Positions 47,730 through 58,630 of a stretch of DNA of 64,000 nucleotides are shown piece by piece. How positions within the stretch are numbered: position 1 is the stretch's first letter; every line of letters starts with the position of its first letter. Below the pieces are notes generated by a model, which saw only the letters and a list, made by a program, of their open reading frames with translations, was not told where the DNA came from and searched no databases. The stretch comes from Limnohabitans sp. JirII-31. Lineage in GTDB: Bacteria > Pseudomonadota > Gammaproteobacteria > Burkholderiales > Burkholderiaceae_C. Made by a program: the position numbers and the translations under genes. Location of the stretch: assembly GCF_002778315.1 (NCBI RefSeq), contig NZ_NESA01000007.1, positions 62,001 to 126,000 of the forward strand, given 5' to 3'.

Positions 47730-48655
47730 CCGTGAGCCGTGAACAACTCACCCAAGCCCAGGTGCTGGTGGTGGGCGACGTGATGCTAGACCGCTATTGG
47801 TATGGCGCGGTGGAGCGCATCAGCCCTGAAGCCCCGGTGCCCGTGGTGCGCGTCACCCGTGAAGAAAACCGCCTGGGCGGTTGCGCTAACGTGGCTTACA
47901 ACGTGGTCAGCCTGGGCGCGCATGCCAGCTTGCTGTCGGTGGTGGGCGACGATGACGCCAGCCACTTGCTGGAAGATCTGGTGGCCAAGACTGGCATTGC
48001 CCCTCATCTCGGGCGCGACGCCCAACTCCAAACCACCGTCAAGCTGCGCATCATTGGTCGCCAGCAACAGTTGCTGCGGGTGGACTTTGAAAACACACCA
48101 CAGACCGAAGTACTGGCATCACAGTCGGCTCTGTTTGCCAAGCTGCTACCCGCGCATGCCGTGGTGTTGTTCTCTGATTACGGCAAAGGCGGCTTGGCCC
48201 ACGTGAGCCAGATGATTGCCGCCGCCCGCGCAGCAGGCAAAACCGTGTTGATTGACCCCAAAGGCAGCGACTACTCGCGCTACGCCGGGGCCAGCTGCAT
48301 CACCCCCAACCGCGCAGAACTGCAACAAGTCATTGGCGAATGGACCAGCGAAGACGACTTGCGCCACAAAGCCCACGCACTGCGAGAGGAGTTGCAACTC
48401 GACGCCTTGCTTCTGACCCGCAGCGAAGAAGGCATGACCTTGTTTGACGCCCAAGGCGAGCTGCATGTGTCGGCACAAGCACGCGAAGTGTTTGACGTCA
48501 CCGGTGCAGGAGATACGGTGATTGCCACGCTCGCTGCCCTGGTGGCCAGCGGCCTGAACTTGCGCGAGGCCATGCCCCTGGCCAACCGCGCCGGTGGCAT
48601 TGTGGTGGGCAAGTTTGGCACAGCCACGGTCAGCTTTGAGGAATTGTTCGCGTGA
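47726..48655 (+). CDS. rfaE1: Heptose-7-phosphate kinase
   Basis: 309 residues. PfkB-type kinase with [30 protein letters not shown] and the catalytic [14 protein letters not shown] near the end. It phosphorylates D-glycero-D-manno-heptose 7-phosphate for ADP-heptose. It is kinase-only; the nucleotidyltransferase half found in E. coli HldE must be encoded elsewhere, the normal arrangement in betaproteobacteria. Confidence 0.95.
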   Translation: MTVSREQLTQAQVLVVGDVMLDRYWYGAVERISPEAPVPVVRVTREENRLGGCANVAYNVVSLGAHASLLSVVGDDDASHLLEDLVAKTGIAPHLGRDAQLQTTVKLRIIGRQQQLLRVDFENTPQTEVLASQSALFAKLLPAHAVVLFSDYGKGGLAHVSQMIAAARAAGKTVLIDPKGSDYSRYAGASCITPNRAELQQVIGEWTSEDDLRHKAHALREELQLDALLLTRSEEGMTLFDAQGELHVSAQAREVFDVTGAGDTVIATLAALVASGLNLREAMPLANRAGGIVVGKFGTATVSFEELFA

Positions 48656-48701
48656 ATTTTTTGACCACACACACTGGCGCGATGCGCGTAAAGGAAGCCT
48701 C

Positions 48702-49706
48702 ATGAAAATCGTCGTCACCGGCGCCGCAGGTTTTATTGGCAGCAACATCATCCGGGGCTTGAATGCCCGCGGCATCGACAACATCATCGCGGTCGATGAC
48801 CTGACCGAGGGCGACAAATTCCGCAACCTGGCGGACCTGAAAATTGCCGACTACCTCGACAAAGACGTGTTCTACGAACTGTTTGCCGAAGGTGCGTTTG
48901 GCAAGGTCGAAGCCGTGTTCCACGAGGGCGCTTGCAGCGACACCATGGAGAGCGACGGCAAGTACATGATGGACAACAACTACACCTTGTCGTGTGGCTT
49001 GTTCAACAGTTGCCAGCAGGCGGGCACACGCCTGATTTACGCCTCATCCGCCGCCACCTACGGTGGTAGCGACACCTTCCGCGAAACGCCCGAATTTGAG
49101 CGCCCGCTCAACGTCTACGGCTACTCCAAGTTGCTGTTTGACCAGCGCATGCGCCGCGAGTGTGGTGACAACTTCAAAAAGTTCAAACGCCAGGTGGTGG
49201 GCTTTCGCTACTTCAACGTCTACGGCCCGCGCGAACAACACAAGGGCCGCATGGCCAGTGTGGCGTTTCACCAATTCAACCAGTTCAACACCGAAGGTCG
49301 GGTGAAATTGTTTGGTGAGTACGGCGGTTACGCCAGCGGCGGGCAAATGCGTGACTTTGTGTTCATCGACGACGTGGTGGCCGTGAACCTGTGGTTCCTC
49401 GACCACCCCGACCAATCGGGCATCTTCAACCTCGGCACGGGCCGGGCACAACCCTTCAACGACGTGGCGCTGTCGGTGGTCAACGCCTTGCGCACAGCCA
49501 AAGGCGACAGCGCGCTTGACTTGGCAGGCGCAGCCCAAGCGGGCTTGATCGAGTACGTGCCCTTCCCCGATGCACTGCGTGGCAAATACCAGTGCTACAC
49601 CCAGGCCGACTTGACCGCTTTGCGCGCCAGCGGCTGCGACCACGCCTTTGCCGATGTGCAAAGCGGCGTGACACAGTACATGGCCACGCTAAGCCAGGCC
49701 ACTTGA
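48702..49706 (+). CDS. hldD: ADP-heptose 6-epimerase
   Basis: 334 residues from ATG 48702 (AAAGGA). NAD(P)-binding [17 protein letters not shown] at the N-terminus, catalytic YGYSK motif as [10 protein letters not shown], and [20 protein letters not shown]. It converts the DD- to the LD-form of ADP-heptose for the LPS inner core, the step after the kinase encoded upstream. Confidence 0.97.
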   Translation: MKIVVTGAAGFIGSNIIRGLNARGIDNIIAVDDLTEGDKFRNLADLKIADYLDKDVFYELFAEGAFGKVEAVFHEGACSDTMESDGKYMMDNNYTLSCGLFNSCQQAGTRLIYASSAATYGGSDTFRETPEFERPLNVYGYSKLLFDQRMRRECGDNFKKFKRQVVGFRYFNVYGPREQHKGRMASVAFHQFNQFNTEGRVKLFGEYGGYASGGQMRDFVFIDDVVAVNLWFLDHPDQSGIFNLGTGRAQPFNDVALSVVNALRTAKGDSALDLAGAAQAGLIEYVPFPDALRGKYQCYTQADLTALRASGCDHAFADVQSGVTQYMATLSQAT

Positions 49707-49790
49707 TCGACTCGGGGCTGGGTCACACGTGCGGATGAAGGCTTACTCGGCCAGCGTCAGGTGACCCACAGCCCCCCACGCCAAGACCAC

Positions 49791-50120
49791 ATGCAGACAC
49801 GTTTTCAAGCGGACCTTGCTGCCTTTGCTGCCTTTGCTCTTTTTGCAGCACTTGGCAGGCGCGCGGCCTTGGGCCTGTGCGCCCTGCTGCTATGCGCCAC
49901 CTGCCACGCGCTCGAAATCAACCAGGCCAACGTCGCCGAACTCGACAGCCTGCGCGGCATGGGCCCGGCGCTCAGCGCCAAGGTGCTCCAAGCACGCGCG
50001 CAAAAGCCATTTGAATCGTGGCGCGATGTGATGAAGCGGGTCTCAGGTTTTGGCCCAGTCAAAGCCCAACAGTTCTCAGACCAAGGGCTCACGGTGAACG
50101 GCCAAGCCTTGAAGCCTTGA
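49791..50120 (+). CDS. ComEA-like helix-hairpin-helix protein
   Basis: 109 residues from ATG 49791. N-terminal signal or membrane segment (LGLCALLLCATCHA) followed by two helix-hairpin-helix motifs (INQANVAELDSLRGMGPALS and KRVSGFGPVKAQQF). Short secreted ComEA proteins bind incoming DNA in the periplasm during natural transformation. Confidence 0.88.
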   Translation: MQTRFQADLAAFAAFALFAALGRRAALGLCALLLCATCHALEINQANVAELDSLRGMGPALSAKVLQARAQKPFESWRDVMKRVSGFGPVKAQQFSDQGLTVNGQALKP

Positions 50121-50179
50121 GGCAGCCCTCGAAGCGCCTTGCAGAAAACTGCATTGACAAGGCATAAAACCGAATTAAA

Positions 50180-50216
50180 CATTGAAATTTCAACGTCACA
50201 CGTTAAAATTTCAATG
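50180..50216. promoter_or_regulatory. Large inverted repeat at the DUF4143 ATPase start
   Basis: Sixteen-base arms (50180-50195 and 50201-50216) with one mismatch and a five-base centre TCACA; the right arm ends within the start codon at 50214. Each arm contains or nearly contains the palindrome TTGAAATTTCAA. Either a strong operator or an RNA hairpin that hides the start site. Confidence 0.6.
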
Positions 50217-51386
50217 ATGATAGATCGACAAGCCCTCTCTACCCTGTCTGACCGCCTGCACGAATCCCCGGCGGTGGTGCTGCTCGGCCCGCGTCAAGTG
50301 GGCAAAACCACCTTGGCGCTCGCGCTGGCCGACACCTGGCCCAAAGGCGCCACCTACCTGGATCTGGAGCGCCCAGCGGACCGTTCGCGGCTGGAAGATG
50401 CCGATGCCTTTTTGCGTACCCAGGGTGACAAGCTGGTGATCTTGGATGAGATCCATCGCATGCCCGGCTTGTTTGAAGTCTTGCGCGGCATCATCGACGA
50501 GCGCCGTCGCGGCGGTCAACGGTTTGGGCACTTTTTGCTGTTGGGCTCGGCGTCGCTGGATTTGATGCAACAAAGCAGCGAAACCTTGGCGGGACGTGTG
50601 GCGTATCTGGAAATCGGCCCGATTCACGCGCTGGAGTGGTCGGCCAACGATCTGGATACCCTGTGGCTGCGCGGCGGTTTCCCCGACAGCTTGTTGGCTG
50701 CCAACGACGCGGCCAGCCTGCGCTGGCGCGAGGACTTCGTGCGCAGCTACCTGCAACGCGATGTTCCCCTGTTTGCCCCGCGCCTGCCCGCCGAGACAGT
50801 GGGTCGCCTATGGACCATGTTGGCCCACCAGCAAGGCGCGCTATTGCAACAAAGCCGTTTGGCCAGTGGGCTGGGCGTGAGCAGCCCAGCAGTAGACCGC
50901 TACATCGACTTGCTGGTCGACCTGCAACTGGTGCGACGTCTGCGCCCCTGGAGCGGCAACGTCGGCAAACGCTTGGTCAAAGCACCCAAAATTTATGTAC
51001 GCGACAGCGGCTTGGTGCATGCACTGCTGGGCTTGGGCAGTTTGCACGACCTGAGCGGGCACCCCGTGTGCGGCCTGAGCTTTGAGGGCTTTTGCATCGA
51101 CAACCTGATGGCCGCTGCCAGCCCCAACTGCACCCCCTACACCTACCGCACCCACGCAGGCGCCGAAATCGATTTGTTGATTGAACGTGGCGGTCAGCCT
51201 TGGATGGCCATTGAAATCAAGCGCTCCACGGCCCCCACCTTGAGCAAGGGCTTTGACATCGCCTGCGCAGACTTGCACATCGAGCAGCGCTACGTGGTCT
51301 ACCCCGGCACAGAGCGCTTTGCGATGCGTCATGGCGCGCAAGCCATTGGGTTGGTGGCGTTGATGCACATGCTGCGCAGTGGCTGA
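50214..51386 (+). CDS. AAA ATPase with DUF4143 domain
   Basis: 390 residues from ATG 50214 (a second ATG follows at once). Walker A LLGPRQVGKTTLALAL and Walker B LVILDEIHRMPGL in the N-terminal AAA domain; LLLGSASLDLMQQSSETLAG and YLEIGPIHALEW follow; the C-terminal DUF4143 domain ends with AGAEIDLLIERGGQPWMAIE, a nuclease-like EID...EIK pattern. Members are scattered single genes, with unknown function. The start is buried in a large inverted repeat. Confidence 0.9.
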   Translation: MMIDRQALSTLSDRLHESPAVVLLGPRQVGKTTLALALADTWPKGATYLDLERPADRSRLEDADAFLRTQGDKLVILDEIHRMPGLFEVLRGIIDERRRGGQRFGHFLLLGSASLDLMQQSSETLAGRVAYLEIGPIHALEWSANDLDTLWLRGGFPDSLLAANDAASLRWREDFVRSYLQRDVPLFAPRLPAETVGRLWTMLAHQQGALLQQSRLASGLGVSSPAVDRYIDLLVDLQLVRRLRPWSGNVGKRLVKAPKIYVRDSGLVHALLGLGSLHDLSGHPVCGLSFEGFCIDNLMAAASPNCTPYTYRTHAGAEIDLLIERGGQPWMAIEIKRSTAPTLSKGFDIACADLHIEQRYVVYPGTERFAMRHGAQAIGLVALMHMLRSG

Positions 51387-51427
51387 GGCGGGGTGCTGCG
51401 GTCCTAAGCCCCTAGCCACTCAAGCTC

Positions 51428-54400
51428 TTACCCCTCAGCCCCGTAGCCCCCGCCCCCTGGCGTGTGAATTTCAAACACATCGCCCACCGCCATCTCAGCT
51501 TGGGCAATGTGGCCCAAGTCCTCCACCCGTCCATCAGAGCGCACCACGCGGTTGATGCCCACCGCACCGGCGTGCCCGCCTGCGGCGCCAAACGCGGGAT
51601 GGATGCGACCGTTCGACAACACGCTGGCCGTCATGGGTTCTAAGAACGCAATGCGCCGCACCCCACCATCGCCCCCACGCCAACGTCCAGCGCCGCCAGA
51701 GCCTTCCCGAATCGCGTAACTCAGCAAGCGCACGGGGAAACGGAATTCCAAAATTTCAGGATCGGTCAAACGCGAGTTGGTCATGTGGGTTTGCACCACG
51801 CTCGTGCCGTCAAAGCCGCCTGCGGCCTGGCCTGCATCGTCCGTCTCCAGACCGGCACCGCTGCCACCGGAGATGGTTTCGTAGTACTGGTACTGCGCGT
51901 TGCCAAAGGTGAAGTTGTTCATGGTGGGCTGACTGCCCGCCATCATCCCAAGCGCGCCAAACAAGGCGTTGGTGATGCAGGTGGAGGTTTCCACATTGCC
52001 TGCCACCACCGAAGCCGGTGGGTTGGGGTTGAGCATGGAGCCGGCTGGAATGGTCACACGAAGCGGCTTCAAGCACCCCGCATTGAGCGGAATGTCGTCG
52101 TCCACCAAGCTGCGAAACACATACAACACAGCGGCCATGCACACCGCCGTGGGCGCGTTGAAGTTGTTAGGCTGCTGGGCCGAGGTACCCGTGAAATCAA
52201 TCTCTGCCGTGCGCTCGGCCCCGTTGACGCGAATCGCCACCTGAATGTGCGCACCGTTGTCCAGCGGCAGCGTGAATTGCCCGTCTTTCAAGCGCGTGAT
52301 CACGCGGCGCACCGCCTCTTCGGCGTTGTCTTGCACATGGCCCATGTAGGCTTGCACCACGTCCAGGCCAAACTGCGCCACCATCTTGCGCAGCTCTTGC
52401 ACGCCTTTTTCATTGGCGGCAATTTGGGCCTTCAGGTCAGCCATGTTTTGCGCCGGGTTGCGGCTGGGGTAGTCGCCGCTTTGCAGCAGGCGCAGCATCT
52501 CAGCTTCACGCAGCACACCGCGCTCGACCAGCAACACATTGTTGAGCTGCACGCCCTCTTCTTCAATGCGGGTGGAGAACGGTGGCATGGAGCCCGGCGT
52601 GGTGCCGCCAATGTCGGCATGGTGGCCCCGTGAACCCACATAAAAACTCGGCTGCACCGCATCGTCCAGATACACCGGAGTGATGACGGTGATGTCGGGC
52701 AAGTGGGTGCCGCCGTGGTAGGGGTCGTTGAGCACATACACATGCCCCGGCTGCATGGTGGCAGCGTTCTCACGGATCACGGTTTTGATGCTCTCGCCCA
52801 TCGACCCCAGGTGCACAGGCATGTGCGGTGCGTTGGCAATCAGATGGCCATGGGCGTCGAACAAGGCGCACGAAAAGTCGAGCCGCTCTTTGATGTTCAC
52901 CGAGTGCGCGGTGTTTTGCAGTTGCAAACCCATTTGCTCGGCAATATTCATGAACAGGTTGTTGAACACCTCCAGCAGCACCGGGTCCACCTGTGTGCCT
53001 GCGGCGTAGCGCACATTGCGCGCCACGTGCCGCGTCAACACCAAGTGGTCCAGCGCACTCAGGCGCGCTTGCCAACCTGGCTCCAGCACGGTGGTGGCAT
53101 TTTTCTCGGCCACGATGGCTGGTCCCACCACCACGTCACCCGCCTGCAAGTCCTCGCGCACCACCAAGGCCGCGTCGTGCCAGGCCCCGTCGGCATACAT
53201 GCGCACCGTGTCGCGACGCGGCACCTCACGCACCGGATGCACCACATGGCGCTGTTCGCTGGGGGCGTCCCCCGCCAGCAGCACCTCCACCGACACGGCC
53301 TCCACCACCAAGGCTTTGCCCGTCATCAAGAATGCAAAGCGCTGGCGGTAAGCAGCTTCAAACGCGGCCACGATGTCGGGCAATTCGCCCATGGGCACAC
53401 GCAAGGCCGAGTCACTGCCTTGGTAGCGCACATGCACGCTGCGTCGCGCCGACACCGCGCCTGGGGCACTTTGCTGCTGCAACAGTTCCGCTTGCGCAGC
53501 TTGCTCCAGCGTGGCCAAGGTCTGTGCGAGGCTGGCCATGTTGGCCGGCACCAAGGGCAGCTCGATGGCTTGCTCACGGATCACGTTTTGATCGGCCAGC
53601 CCCATGCCATAGGCCGACAACACACCGGCCAAGGGATGCACCAACACACGGGTCATGCCCAAGGCGTCGGCCACCAGGCAGGCGTGTTGCCCACCCGCAC
53701 CGCCAAAGCACTGCAAGGTGTAACGCGTCACGTCATAGCCGCGTGCCACCGAAATTTTCTTGATGGCATTGGCCATTTGTTGCACCGCAATGTGCACAAA
53801 GCCTTCGGCCAGGGCTTCGGGCGTGCGTTGCAGGCCACGCGCCATGGCCTCGAATTGCTGCGCCACCACGGCATGGTTGAGTGGCTCGTTGGCCTGGGGG
53901 CCAAACACTTTCGGAAAGTACGCGGGTTGCACCTTGCCCAGCATCACATTGGCGTCGGTCACGGTGAGCGGGCCACCGCGTCGGTAACTGGCTGGCCCCG
54001 GGTTGGCGCCTGCGCTTTGTGGCCCCACGCGCAAGCGAGCACCATCAAAGCTCAAAATCGACCCGCCGCCTGCGGCCACGGTGTGGATGCTCATCATGGG
54101 TGCGCGCATGCGCACCCCCGCCACCTGGGTTTCAAACTCGCGTTCAAACTCACCGGCGTAGTGGGACACATCGGTTGAGGTGCCGCCCATGTCAAAGCCA
54201 ATCACCTTCACGCCATCGCCCGGTGCCTCGTGCGCATGGGCCAGTTCGGCCGTGCGGGCCATGCCCACAATGCCGCCCGCTGGGCCCGACAAAATCGCGT
54301 CTTTGCCCTGAAACACATGGGCGTCGGTCAAGCCCCCTGAGGACTGCATGAAAAACAGCTTCACGCCCGGCATCTCGGCGGCCACTTGGTCCACATAGCG

Positions 54401-55078
54401 GCGCAAGATGGGCGACAAATACGCATCCACCACCGTGGTGTCGCCCCGGCTGACGAACTTCATCATCGGGCTGGTACCGTGCGAAGTGCTCACCTGGGTG
54501 AAGCCCACCTCACGCGCCAGTTGGGCCGCTGCTTGTTCGTGTGCGGTGTAGCGGTACCCGTGCATGAACACCACCGCCACGCTGCGCAGGCCGCGCGCGA
54601 ACGCAGCTTGCAGAGCAGCACGCAAATGCGCTTCGTCCAAGGCTTGCACCACGTCACCGTGGGCGCCCACGCGTTCATGCGCCTCAATGACCTCTTGGTA
54701 CAACAACTCGGGCAACACAATGTGGCGGTCAAACAACCGTGGGCGGTTTTGGTAGGCAATGCGCAAGGCATCTCTGAAGCCTTGGGTGGTCACCAACAAC
54801 GTGGGCTCGCCTTTGCGCTCCAGCAGCGCATTGGTGGCCACGGTGGTGCCCATCTTCACGCACGCCACCTGGTCTGCCGAGATGACTTGACTGGGCTGCA
54901 AGCCCAGCAAGTGGCGAATGCCCGCCACGGCGGCGTCGCGGTATTGCTCGGGGTTTTCAGACAGCAGCTTGTGGGTCACCAGGCTGCCATCGGGCCGCTT
55001 GGCCACGATGTCGGTGAAGGTGCCGCCGCGGTCAATCCAAAATTGCCAGCGGGGATCAGGGGTTGCCAATGAGGTCAT
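51428..55078 (-). CDS. 5-oxoprolinase / hydantoinase, fused A and B
   Basis: 1216 residues from ATG 55078. The HyuA part (about 10-680) has [18 protein letters not shown] and the ATP-binding [15 protein letters not shown]; the HyuB part (about 690-1210) has NPYHGGTH-type [16 protein letters not shown] and closes with HTPGGGGYG. Such fused proteins open cyclic amides (5-oxoproline or hydantoins) with ATP. The neighbouring regulator and TRAP transporter suggest a dedicated substrate; which one cannot be told. Confidence 0.93.
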   Translation of the reverse strand: MTSLATPDPRWQFWIDRGGTFTDIVAKRPDGSLVTHKLLSENPEQYRDAAVAGIRHLLGLQPSQVISADQVACVKMGTTVATNALLERKGEPTLLVTTQGFRDALRIAYQNRPRLFDRHIVLPELLYQEVIEAHERVGAHGDVVQALDEAHLRAALQAAFARGLRSVAVVFMHGYRYTAHEQAAAQLAREVGFTQVSTSHGTSPMMKFVSRGDTTVVDAYLSPILRRYVDQVAAEMPGVKLFFMQSSGGLTDAHVFQGKDAILSGPAGGIVGMARTAELAHAHEAPGDGVKVIGFDMGGTSTDVSHYAGEFEREFETQVAGVRMRAPMMSIHTVAAGGGSILSFDGARLRVGPQSAGANPGPASYRRGGPLTVTDANVMLGKVQPAYFPKVFGPQANEPLNHAVVAQQFEAMARGLQRTPEALAEGFVHIAVQQMANAIKKISVARGYDVTRYTLQCFGGAGGQHACLVADALGMTRVLVHPLAGVLSAYGMGLADQNVIREQAIELPLVPANMASLAQTLATLEQAAQAELLQQQSAPGAVSARRSVHVRYQGSDSALRVPMGELPDIVAAFEAAYRQRFAFLMTGKALVVEAVSVEVLLAGDAPSEQRHVVHPVREVPRRDTVRMYADGAWHDAALVVREDLQAGDVVVGPAIVAEKNATTVLEPGWQARLSALDHLVLTRHVARNVRYAAGTQVDPVLLEVFNNLFMNIAEQMGLQLQNTAHSVNIKERLDFSCALFDAHGHLIANAPHMPVHLGSMGESIKTVIRENAATMQPGHVYVLNDPYHGGTHLPDITVITPVYLDDAVQPSFYVGSRGHHADIGGTTPGSMPPFSTRIEEEGVQLNNVLLVERGVLREAEMLRLLQSGDYPSRNPAQNMADLKAQIAANEKGVQELRKMVAQFGLDVVQAYMGHVQDNAEEAVRRVITRLKDGQFTLPLDNGAHIQVAIRVNGAERTAEIDFTGTSAQQPNNFNAPTAVCMAAVLYVFRSLVDDDIPLNAGCLKPLRVTIPAGSMLNPNPPASVVAGNVETSTCITNALFGALGMMAGSQPTMNNFTFGNAQYQYYETISGGSGAGLETDDAGQAAGGFDGTSVVQTHMTNSRLTDPEILEFRFPVRLLSYAIREGSGGAGRWRGGDGGVRRIAFLEPMTASVLSNGRIHPAFGAAGGHAGAVGINRVVRSDGRVEDLGHIAQAEMAVGDVFEIHTPGGGGYGAEG

Positions 55079-55093
55079 ACACAGTCTCAACAA

Positions 55094-55627
55094 TTAAAGC
55101 GATGCGGCAGCACGTGCCGCTTGGTCGTACATACCCGACAAGACGCGCAGCAGACGCGCCAGGTCACCAATGTCTTTGTTCAAGGCTGGGTCGGCTTTGA
55201 GCACTTGGATCAAACAGTTTTCTCGGATCTCGCGGTAACGCTGCACAAAGCCTTGGCCCTCGGGCGTGGCGGCGTAGGTCACTTCCTTGCCCTTCTTTTG
55301 CGCAGCCACCACACCCAAGCCCAGCAACTTCTTGAGTGCGTAGTTGATGAGGTGGGTGTCTTCCACATTCATGATGAAACAAATGTCGGCCAAACGTTTG
55401 TCGCGTGCGCGGTGGGTCACGTGGTGCAACACCAGCACATCCAAGGGCGTGAGGTCTTTCAAGCCAGCCGCGCTCATGCAGTGCACGATCCAGCGCTCAA
55501 AGGCATTGCCTGAAACGATGAGGCCAAATTCGAACTCGCTCAACTCGGCACTTTGAGGCGACACCAAATGGGCCGACGACACGATGTGCGACTTATGGGC
55601 AGCAGGTGGGGTGGGTTTTTTAGCCAT
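55094..55627 (-). CDS. MarR-like winged-helix regulator
   Basis: 177 residues from ATG 55627. A winged helix (LTPLDVLVLHHVTHRARDKR, then DICFIMNVEDTHLINYALKK and LLGLGVVAAQKKGKEVTYAA) of the COG5631/MarR-like type. It lies 15 bases before the oxoprolinase gene and diverges from the TRAP transporter genes, so it probably controls both. Confidence 0.85.
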   Translation of the reverse strand: MAKKPTPPAAHKSHIVSSAHLVSPQSAELSEFEFGLIVSGNAFERWIVHCMSAAGLKDLTPLDVLVLHHVTHRARDKRLADICFIMNVEDTHLINYALKKLLGLGVVAAQKKGKEVTYAATPEGQGFVQRYREIRENCLIQVLKADPALNKDIGDLARLLRVLSGMYDQAARAAASL

Positions 55628-55650
55628 GCGTGATTGTAGAAATTTAAACA

Positions 55651-55672
55651 ACAAATTACCGACAATTTGTCA
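55651..55672. promoter_or_regulatory. Operator/promoter between regulator and TRAP genes
   Basis: ACAAATT (55651-55657) and AATTTGT (55664-55670) form an inverted repeat; TTGACA (55672-55667 on the minus strand) overlaps it as a possible -35 of the regulator. A good candidate for autoregulation. Confidence 0.5.
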
Positions 55673-55768
55673 ACAATACGGGAAATCACTGAGGTAAGCT
55701 CCAGCACAACACTGGCTATAGTCAAGCCATGCCGCCCTGGTGGGTCCCCTTTTCAATGTGGAGTTTTC

Positions 55769-56773
55769 ATGCAACGTCGAAGCTTTCCAATCACCGCTCT
55801 CGCCCTGGCCTTGTTCGCAGGCTCTGCTTTCGCCCAAACCAAATGGGACTTGCCTGCGGCCTATGCCGCCACCAACTTCCATTCGGAGAACTTGATTCAG
55901 TTCGCCAAAGACGTGGACACGGCCACCGCAGGCAAACTCAAAATCACTGTGCACGCCAACGCGTCGCTGTTCAAAGCCAATGAAATCAAACGCGCTGTGC
56001 AAGGCGGCCAAGCACAAATTGGTGAAGTGCTGTTGGTGAACTTTGAAAACGAAAACCCGATTTACGGCACCGACGGCATTCCGTTTTTGGCCACCAGCTA
56101 CGCCGATTCCAAGCGTTTGTACGACGCGCAAAAGCCGGTGCTCGACAAGCTGCTGGGTGCCCAAGGCATGAAGTTGCTGTTTGCCGTGGCATGGCCGTCG
56201 CAAGGCATCTTTGCCAAGAAAGAAATCAACTCGGTGGCCGACCTGCGGGGCATCAAGTGGCGCGCCTACAGCCCCGCCACCGCCAAGATTGCCGAGCTGA
56301 TTGGTGCTCAACCCGTCACCATCCAAGCGGCTGAGTTGTCGCAAGCCCTGGCCACCGGGGTGGTGGAAAGCTACATGAGCTCGGGCTCCACCGGTTACGA
56401 CACCAAAACCTACGAAAGCTTGAAGTACTTCTACGACACCCAGGCCTGGTTGCCCAAAAACGCCGTGATCGTGAACAAGAAGGCGTTCGAAGCACTCGAC
56501 CCTGCCACCCAAGCCGCCTTGACCAAAACGGCTGCCGAAGCGGAAGCGCGTGGTTGGAAGGTCAGCGCAGAAAAAGACGGCTTCTACAAAAAAGCCTTGG
56601 GTGAAAAAGGCATGAAGGTGGTCACACCCAGCGCCAAGCTGATGGAGGACATGCGCCAAGTCGGCAGCATCATGCTGGCCGATTGGCAAAAGAAAGCCGG
56701 GCCCGATGGTGAAGCCATCATTGCGGCCTATGCCAAGTCGGCACCGGCTGCGGCCAAAGCTGGCAAGAAGTGA
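55769..56773 (+). CDS. TRAP transporter substrate-binding protein (DctP family)
   Basis: 334 residues from ATG 55769 (GGAG). Signal peptide MQRRSFPITALALALFAGSA FAQ; family motifs NFENENPIYGTDGIPFLATS, ADLRGIKWRAYSPATA with the acid-binding Arg, and a SGSTGYDTKTYESLKYFYDT segment. It binds an organic acid in the periplasm and delivers it to DctQM. The stop overlaps dctQ (TGATG). Confidence 0.95.
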   Translation: MQRRSFPITALALALFAGSAFAQTKWDLPAAYAATNFHSENLIQFAKDVDTATAGKLKITVHANASLFKANEIKRAVQGGQAQIGEVLLVNFENENPIYGTDGIPFLATSYADSKRLYDAQKPVLDKLLGAQGMKLLFAVAWPSQGIFAKKEINSVADLRGIKWRAYSPATAKIAELIGAQPVTIQAAELSQALATGVVESYMSSGSTGYDTKTYESLKYFYDTQAWLPKNAVIVNKKAFEALDPATQAALTKTAAEAEARGWKVSAEKDGFYKKALGEKGMKVVTPSAKLMEDMRQVGSIMLADWQKKAGPDGEAIIAAYAKSAPAAAKAGKK

Positions 56774-57306
56774 TGCGCCGCTTTCTTGACCGGCTCTACC
56801 TTGCCGCGGGGGCCCTGGGGGCCCTTTTCATTGCCTTGATTTGCGTCTTGATGGTGGCGCAAAGCATTCTGCGTGAGTTCAGTGTGCGCACAGGCGCCGT
56901 CAACGACGTGGTGTCTTGGTTTTGTGCCGCAGCCGCATTTTTTGCCATGGCCCACGCCTTCAAGCATGGCGACTTTGTGCGTGTGACCTTGTTGCTTGAA
57001 GCCGTGTCTGCGCCCTGGCGCAAGCGCCTGGAACTTGCCGCTTTGTGTGTGGGGTCGGTCGCTGTGGCCTATCTGGCTTGGTGGGCATGCAAGTTCACCT
57101 ACGAGAGCTGGGAGTTCAACGACATCGCACAAGGCCTGTTGCCCATCCCGATGTGGATTCCACAACTGAGCTTTGCCATCGGCTCGGTGCTGCTGCTGAT
57201 TGCCGTGCTCGATGAGCTGGTCTTGGTGCTGCGCGGCCAAACCCCCACGTATGTGCGCGAGGTCCAAGAGCGGCACGCACGCGGCGACTTTTCTTCCGAC
57301 GTCTAA
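56773..57306 (+). CDS. TRAP transporter small membrane subunit (DctQ family)
   Basis: 177 residues, ATG 56773. Four membrane segments, the first LYLAAGALGALFIALICVLM; the others near residues 45-65, 85-105 and 130-150. Works with DctM in sodium-driven uptake. Coupled to dctP and followed by dctM after 13 bases. Confidence 0.92.
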   Translation: MRRFLDRLYLAAGALGALFIALICVLMVAQSILREFSVRTGAVNDVVSWFCAAAAFFAMAHAFKHGDFVRVTLLLEAVSAPWRKRLELAALCVGSVAVAYLAWWACKFTYESWEFNDIAQGLLPIPMWIPQLSFAIGSVLLLIAVLDELVLVLRGQTPTYVREVQERHARGDFSSDV

Positions 57307-57319
57307 GCCCCAAGGTTCT

Positions 57320-58630
57320 ATGGAAATTCTTCTCGTTGGCGGCCTGCTGCTGCTCATCATGTTCATGCTGCTCTCAGGTGGCGTGTGGATTGCCATGACC
57401 CTGGCCATTTGTGGCTGGGTGGGTCAGGCCTTCTTCACCGACACGCAACCGGGCAAAAACCTGTTCAGTGCGTTCTGGGAAAGCAATGCCAGCTGGGAGC
57501 TGGCCGCGCTGCCACTGTTCATTTGGATGGGCGAGATTTTGTTTCGCACCAAACTGAGCGAGGAGATGTTTGAAGGCCTGCGCCCCTGGCTCAACCGGGT
57601 GCCCGGTCGGCTGATGCACACCACCATTTTGGGTTGCGGCATTTTTGGTTCGGTGTCGGGCTCATCAGCAGCAACTTGCGCCACCATCAGCAAAGTGGCC
57701 TTGCCCGAGTTGATGAAGCGCGGCTACAGCGAGAAGCTGGCCTTGGGTTCATTGGCCACAGCGGGCACCTTGGGTATTTTGATTCCTCCCTCCATCACCA
57801 TGGTGGTGTATGCGGTGGCGGCCGATGCGTCGATCATTCGTATTTTCTTGGCCGGCTTTTTGCCCGGTCTGTTGCTGATGGCGCTGTTCAGCGGTTACAT
57901 CATGTGGTGGAGCTTGCGCCACCCCGACCAAGTGCCAGCGGCCGACCCGCCCACCACCTTTTGGGAAAAAATCAAACTCTCACGCAGCCTCATTCCGTGC
58001 GGTGCCTTGATTGTGTTTGTCTGCTGGGTGCTGATTGCGGGCTACGCCACCGCCACCGAATGCGCTGCATACGGGGTGGTGGGCTCGTTGGCTTTGGCTG
58101 CCTGGAGTCGCAGCCTGACCTGGAACAACTTCTGCGAAGGCCTGATGGGCACCACCCGATCGAGCTGCATGATCATGTTCATCCTGGCCGGTGCGGCGTT
58201 TCTCACCAAGACCATGGCCTTCACCGGTATTCCGCGTGAACTGGCTGAGTGGGTCAATGGCATGCACCTGTCACCGTTGGCCTTGATCGCGGTGTTGACC
58301 GTGGTGTACTTGATTTTGGGCACGGCGCTCGACGGCATCAGCATGATCGTGCTCACCAGCGCGGTGGTGTTGCCGATGATTCAAAAAGCAGGTTTCGATT
58401 TGGTGTGGTTTGGCATTTTCATTGTGCTGCTGGTCGAAATTGCCGAAGTCACACCGCCTGTGGGTTTCAACCTGTTTGTGTTGCAAAACATGACCGGCAA
58501 AGACAGCAACACGATTGCCAAAGCGGCCATTCCGTTTTTTGCCTGCTTGGTGGTGTGCATTGTGTTGATCACGGTGTTCCCACAAATCGTCACCATCCTG
58601 CCCGACATGGTCATGGGTGTAGAGAAGTAA
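57320..58630 (+). CDS. TRAP transporter large membrane subunit (DctM family)
   Basis: 436 residues from ATG 57320 (AAGG). About twelve membrane segments; family motifs GSVSGSSAATCATISKVALP and GTLGILIPPSITMVVYAVAA, and VEIAEVTPPVGFNLFVL near the end. It forms the transport channel. Its end overlaps a small minus-strand gene by 20 bases. Confidence 0.95.
   Translation: MEILLVGGLLLLIMFMLLSGGVWIAMTLAICGWVGQAFFTDTQPGKNLFSAFWESNASWELAALPLFIWMGEILFRTKLSEEMFEGLRPWLNRVPGRLMHTTILGCGIFGSVSGSSAATCATISKVALPELMKRGYSEKLALGSLATAGTLGILIPPSITMVVYAVAADASIIRIFLAGFLPGLLLMALFSGYIMWWSLRHPDQVPAADPPTTFWEKIKLSRSLIPCGALIVFVCWVLIAGYATATECAAYGVVGSLALAAWSRSLTWNNFCEGLMGTTRSSCMIMFILAGAAFLTKTMAFTGIPRELAEWVNGMHLSPLALIAVLTVVYLILGTALDGISMIVLTSAVVLPMIQKAGFDLVWFGIFIVLLVEIAEVTPPVGFNLFVLQNMTGKDSNTIAKAAIPFFACLVVCIVLITVFPQIVTILPDMVMGVEK

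Noticed and set aside
52703..54178. 491-residue open frame opposite the oxoprolinase gene
   Set aside because: Shadow frame of a GC-rich coding strand; His/Arg/Gln-rich, no domain, and fully covered by a clear enzyme gene.
55670..56689. 339-residue open frame opposite the TRAP binding protein gene
   Set aside because: Covered by a well-supported dctP gene; glycine/valine-rich shadow.
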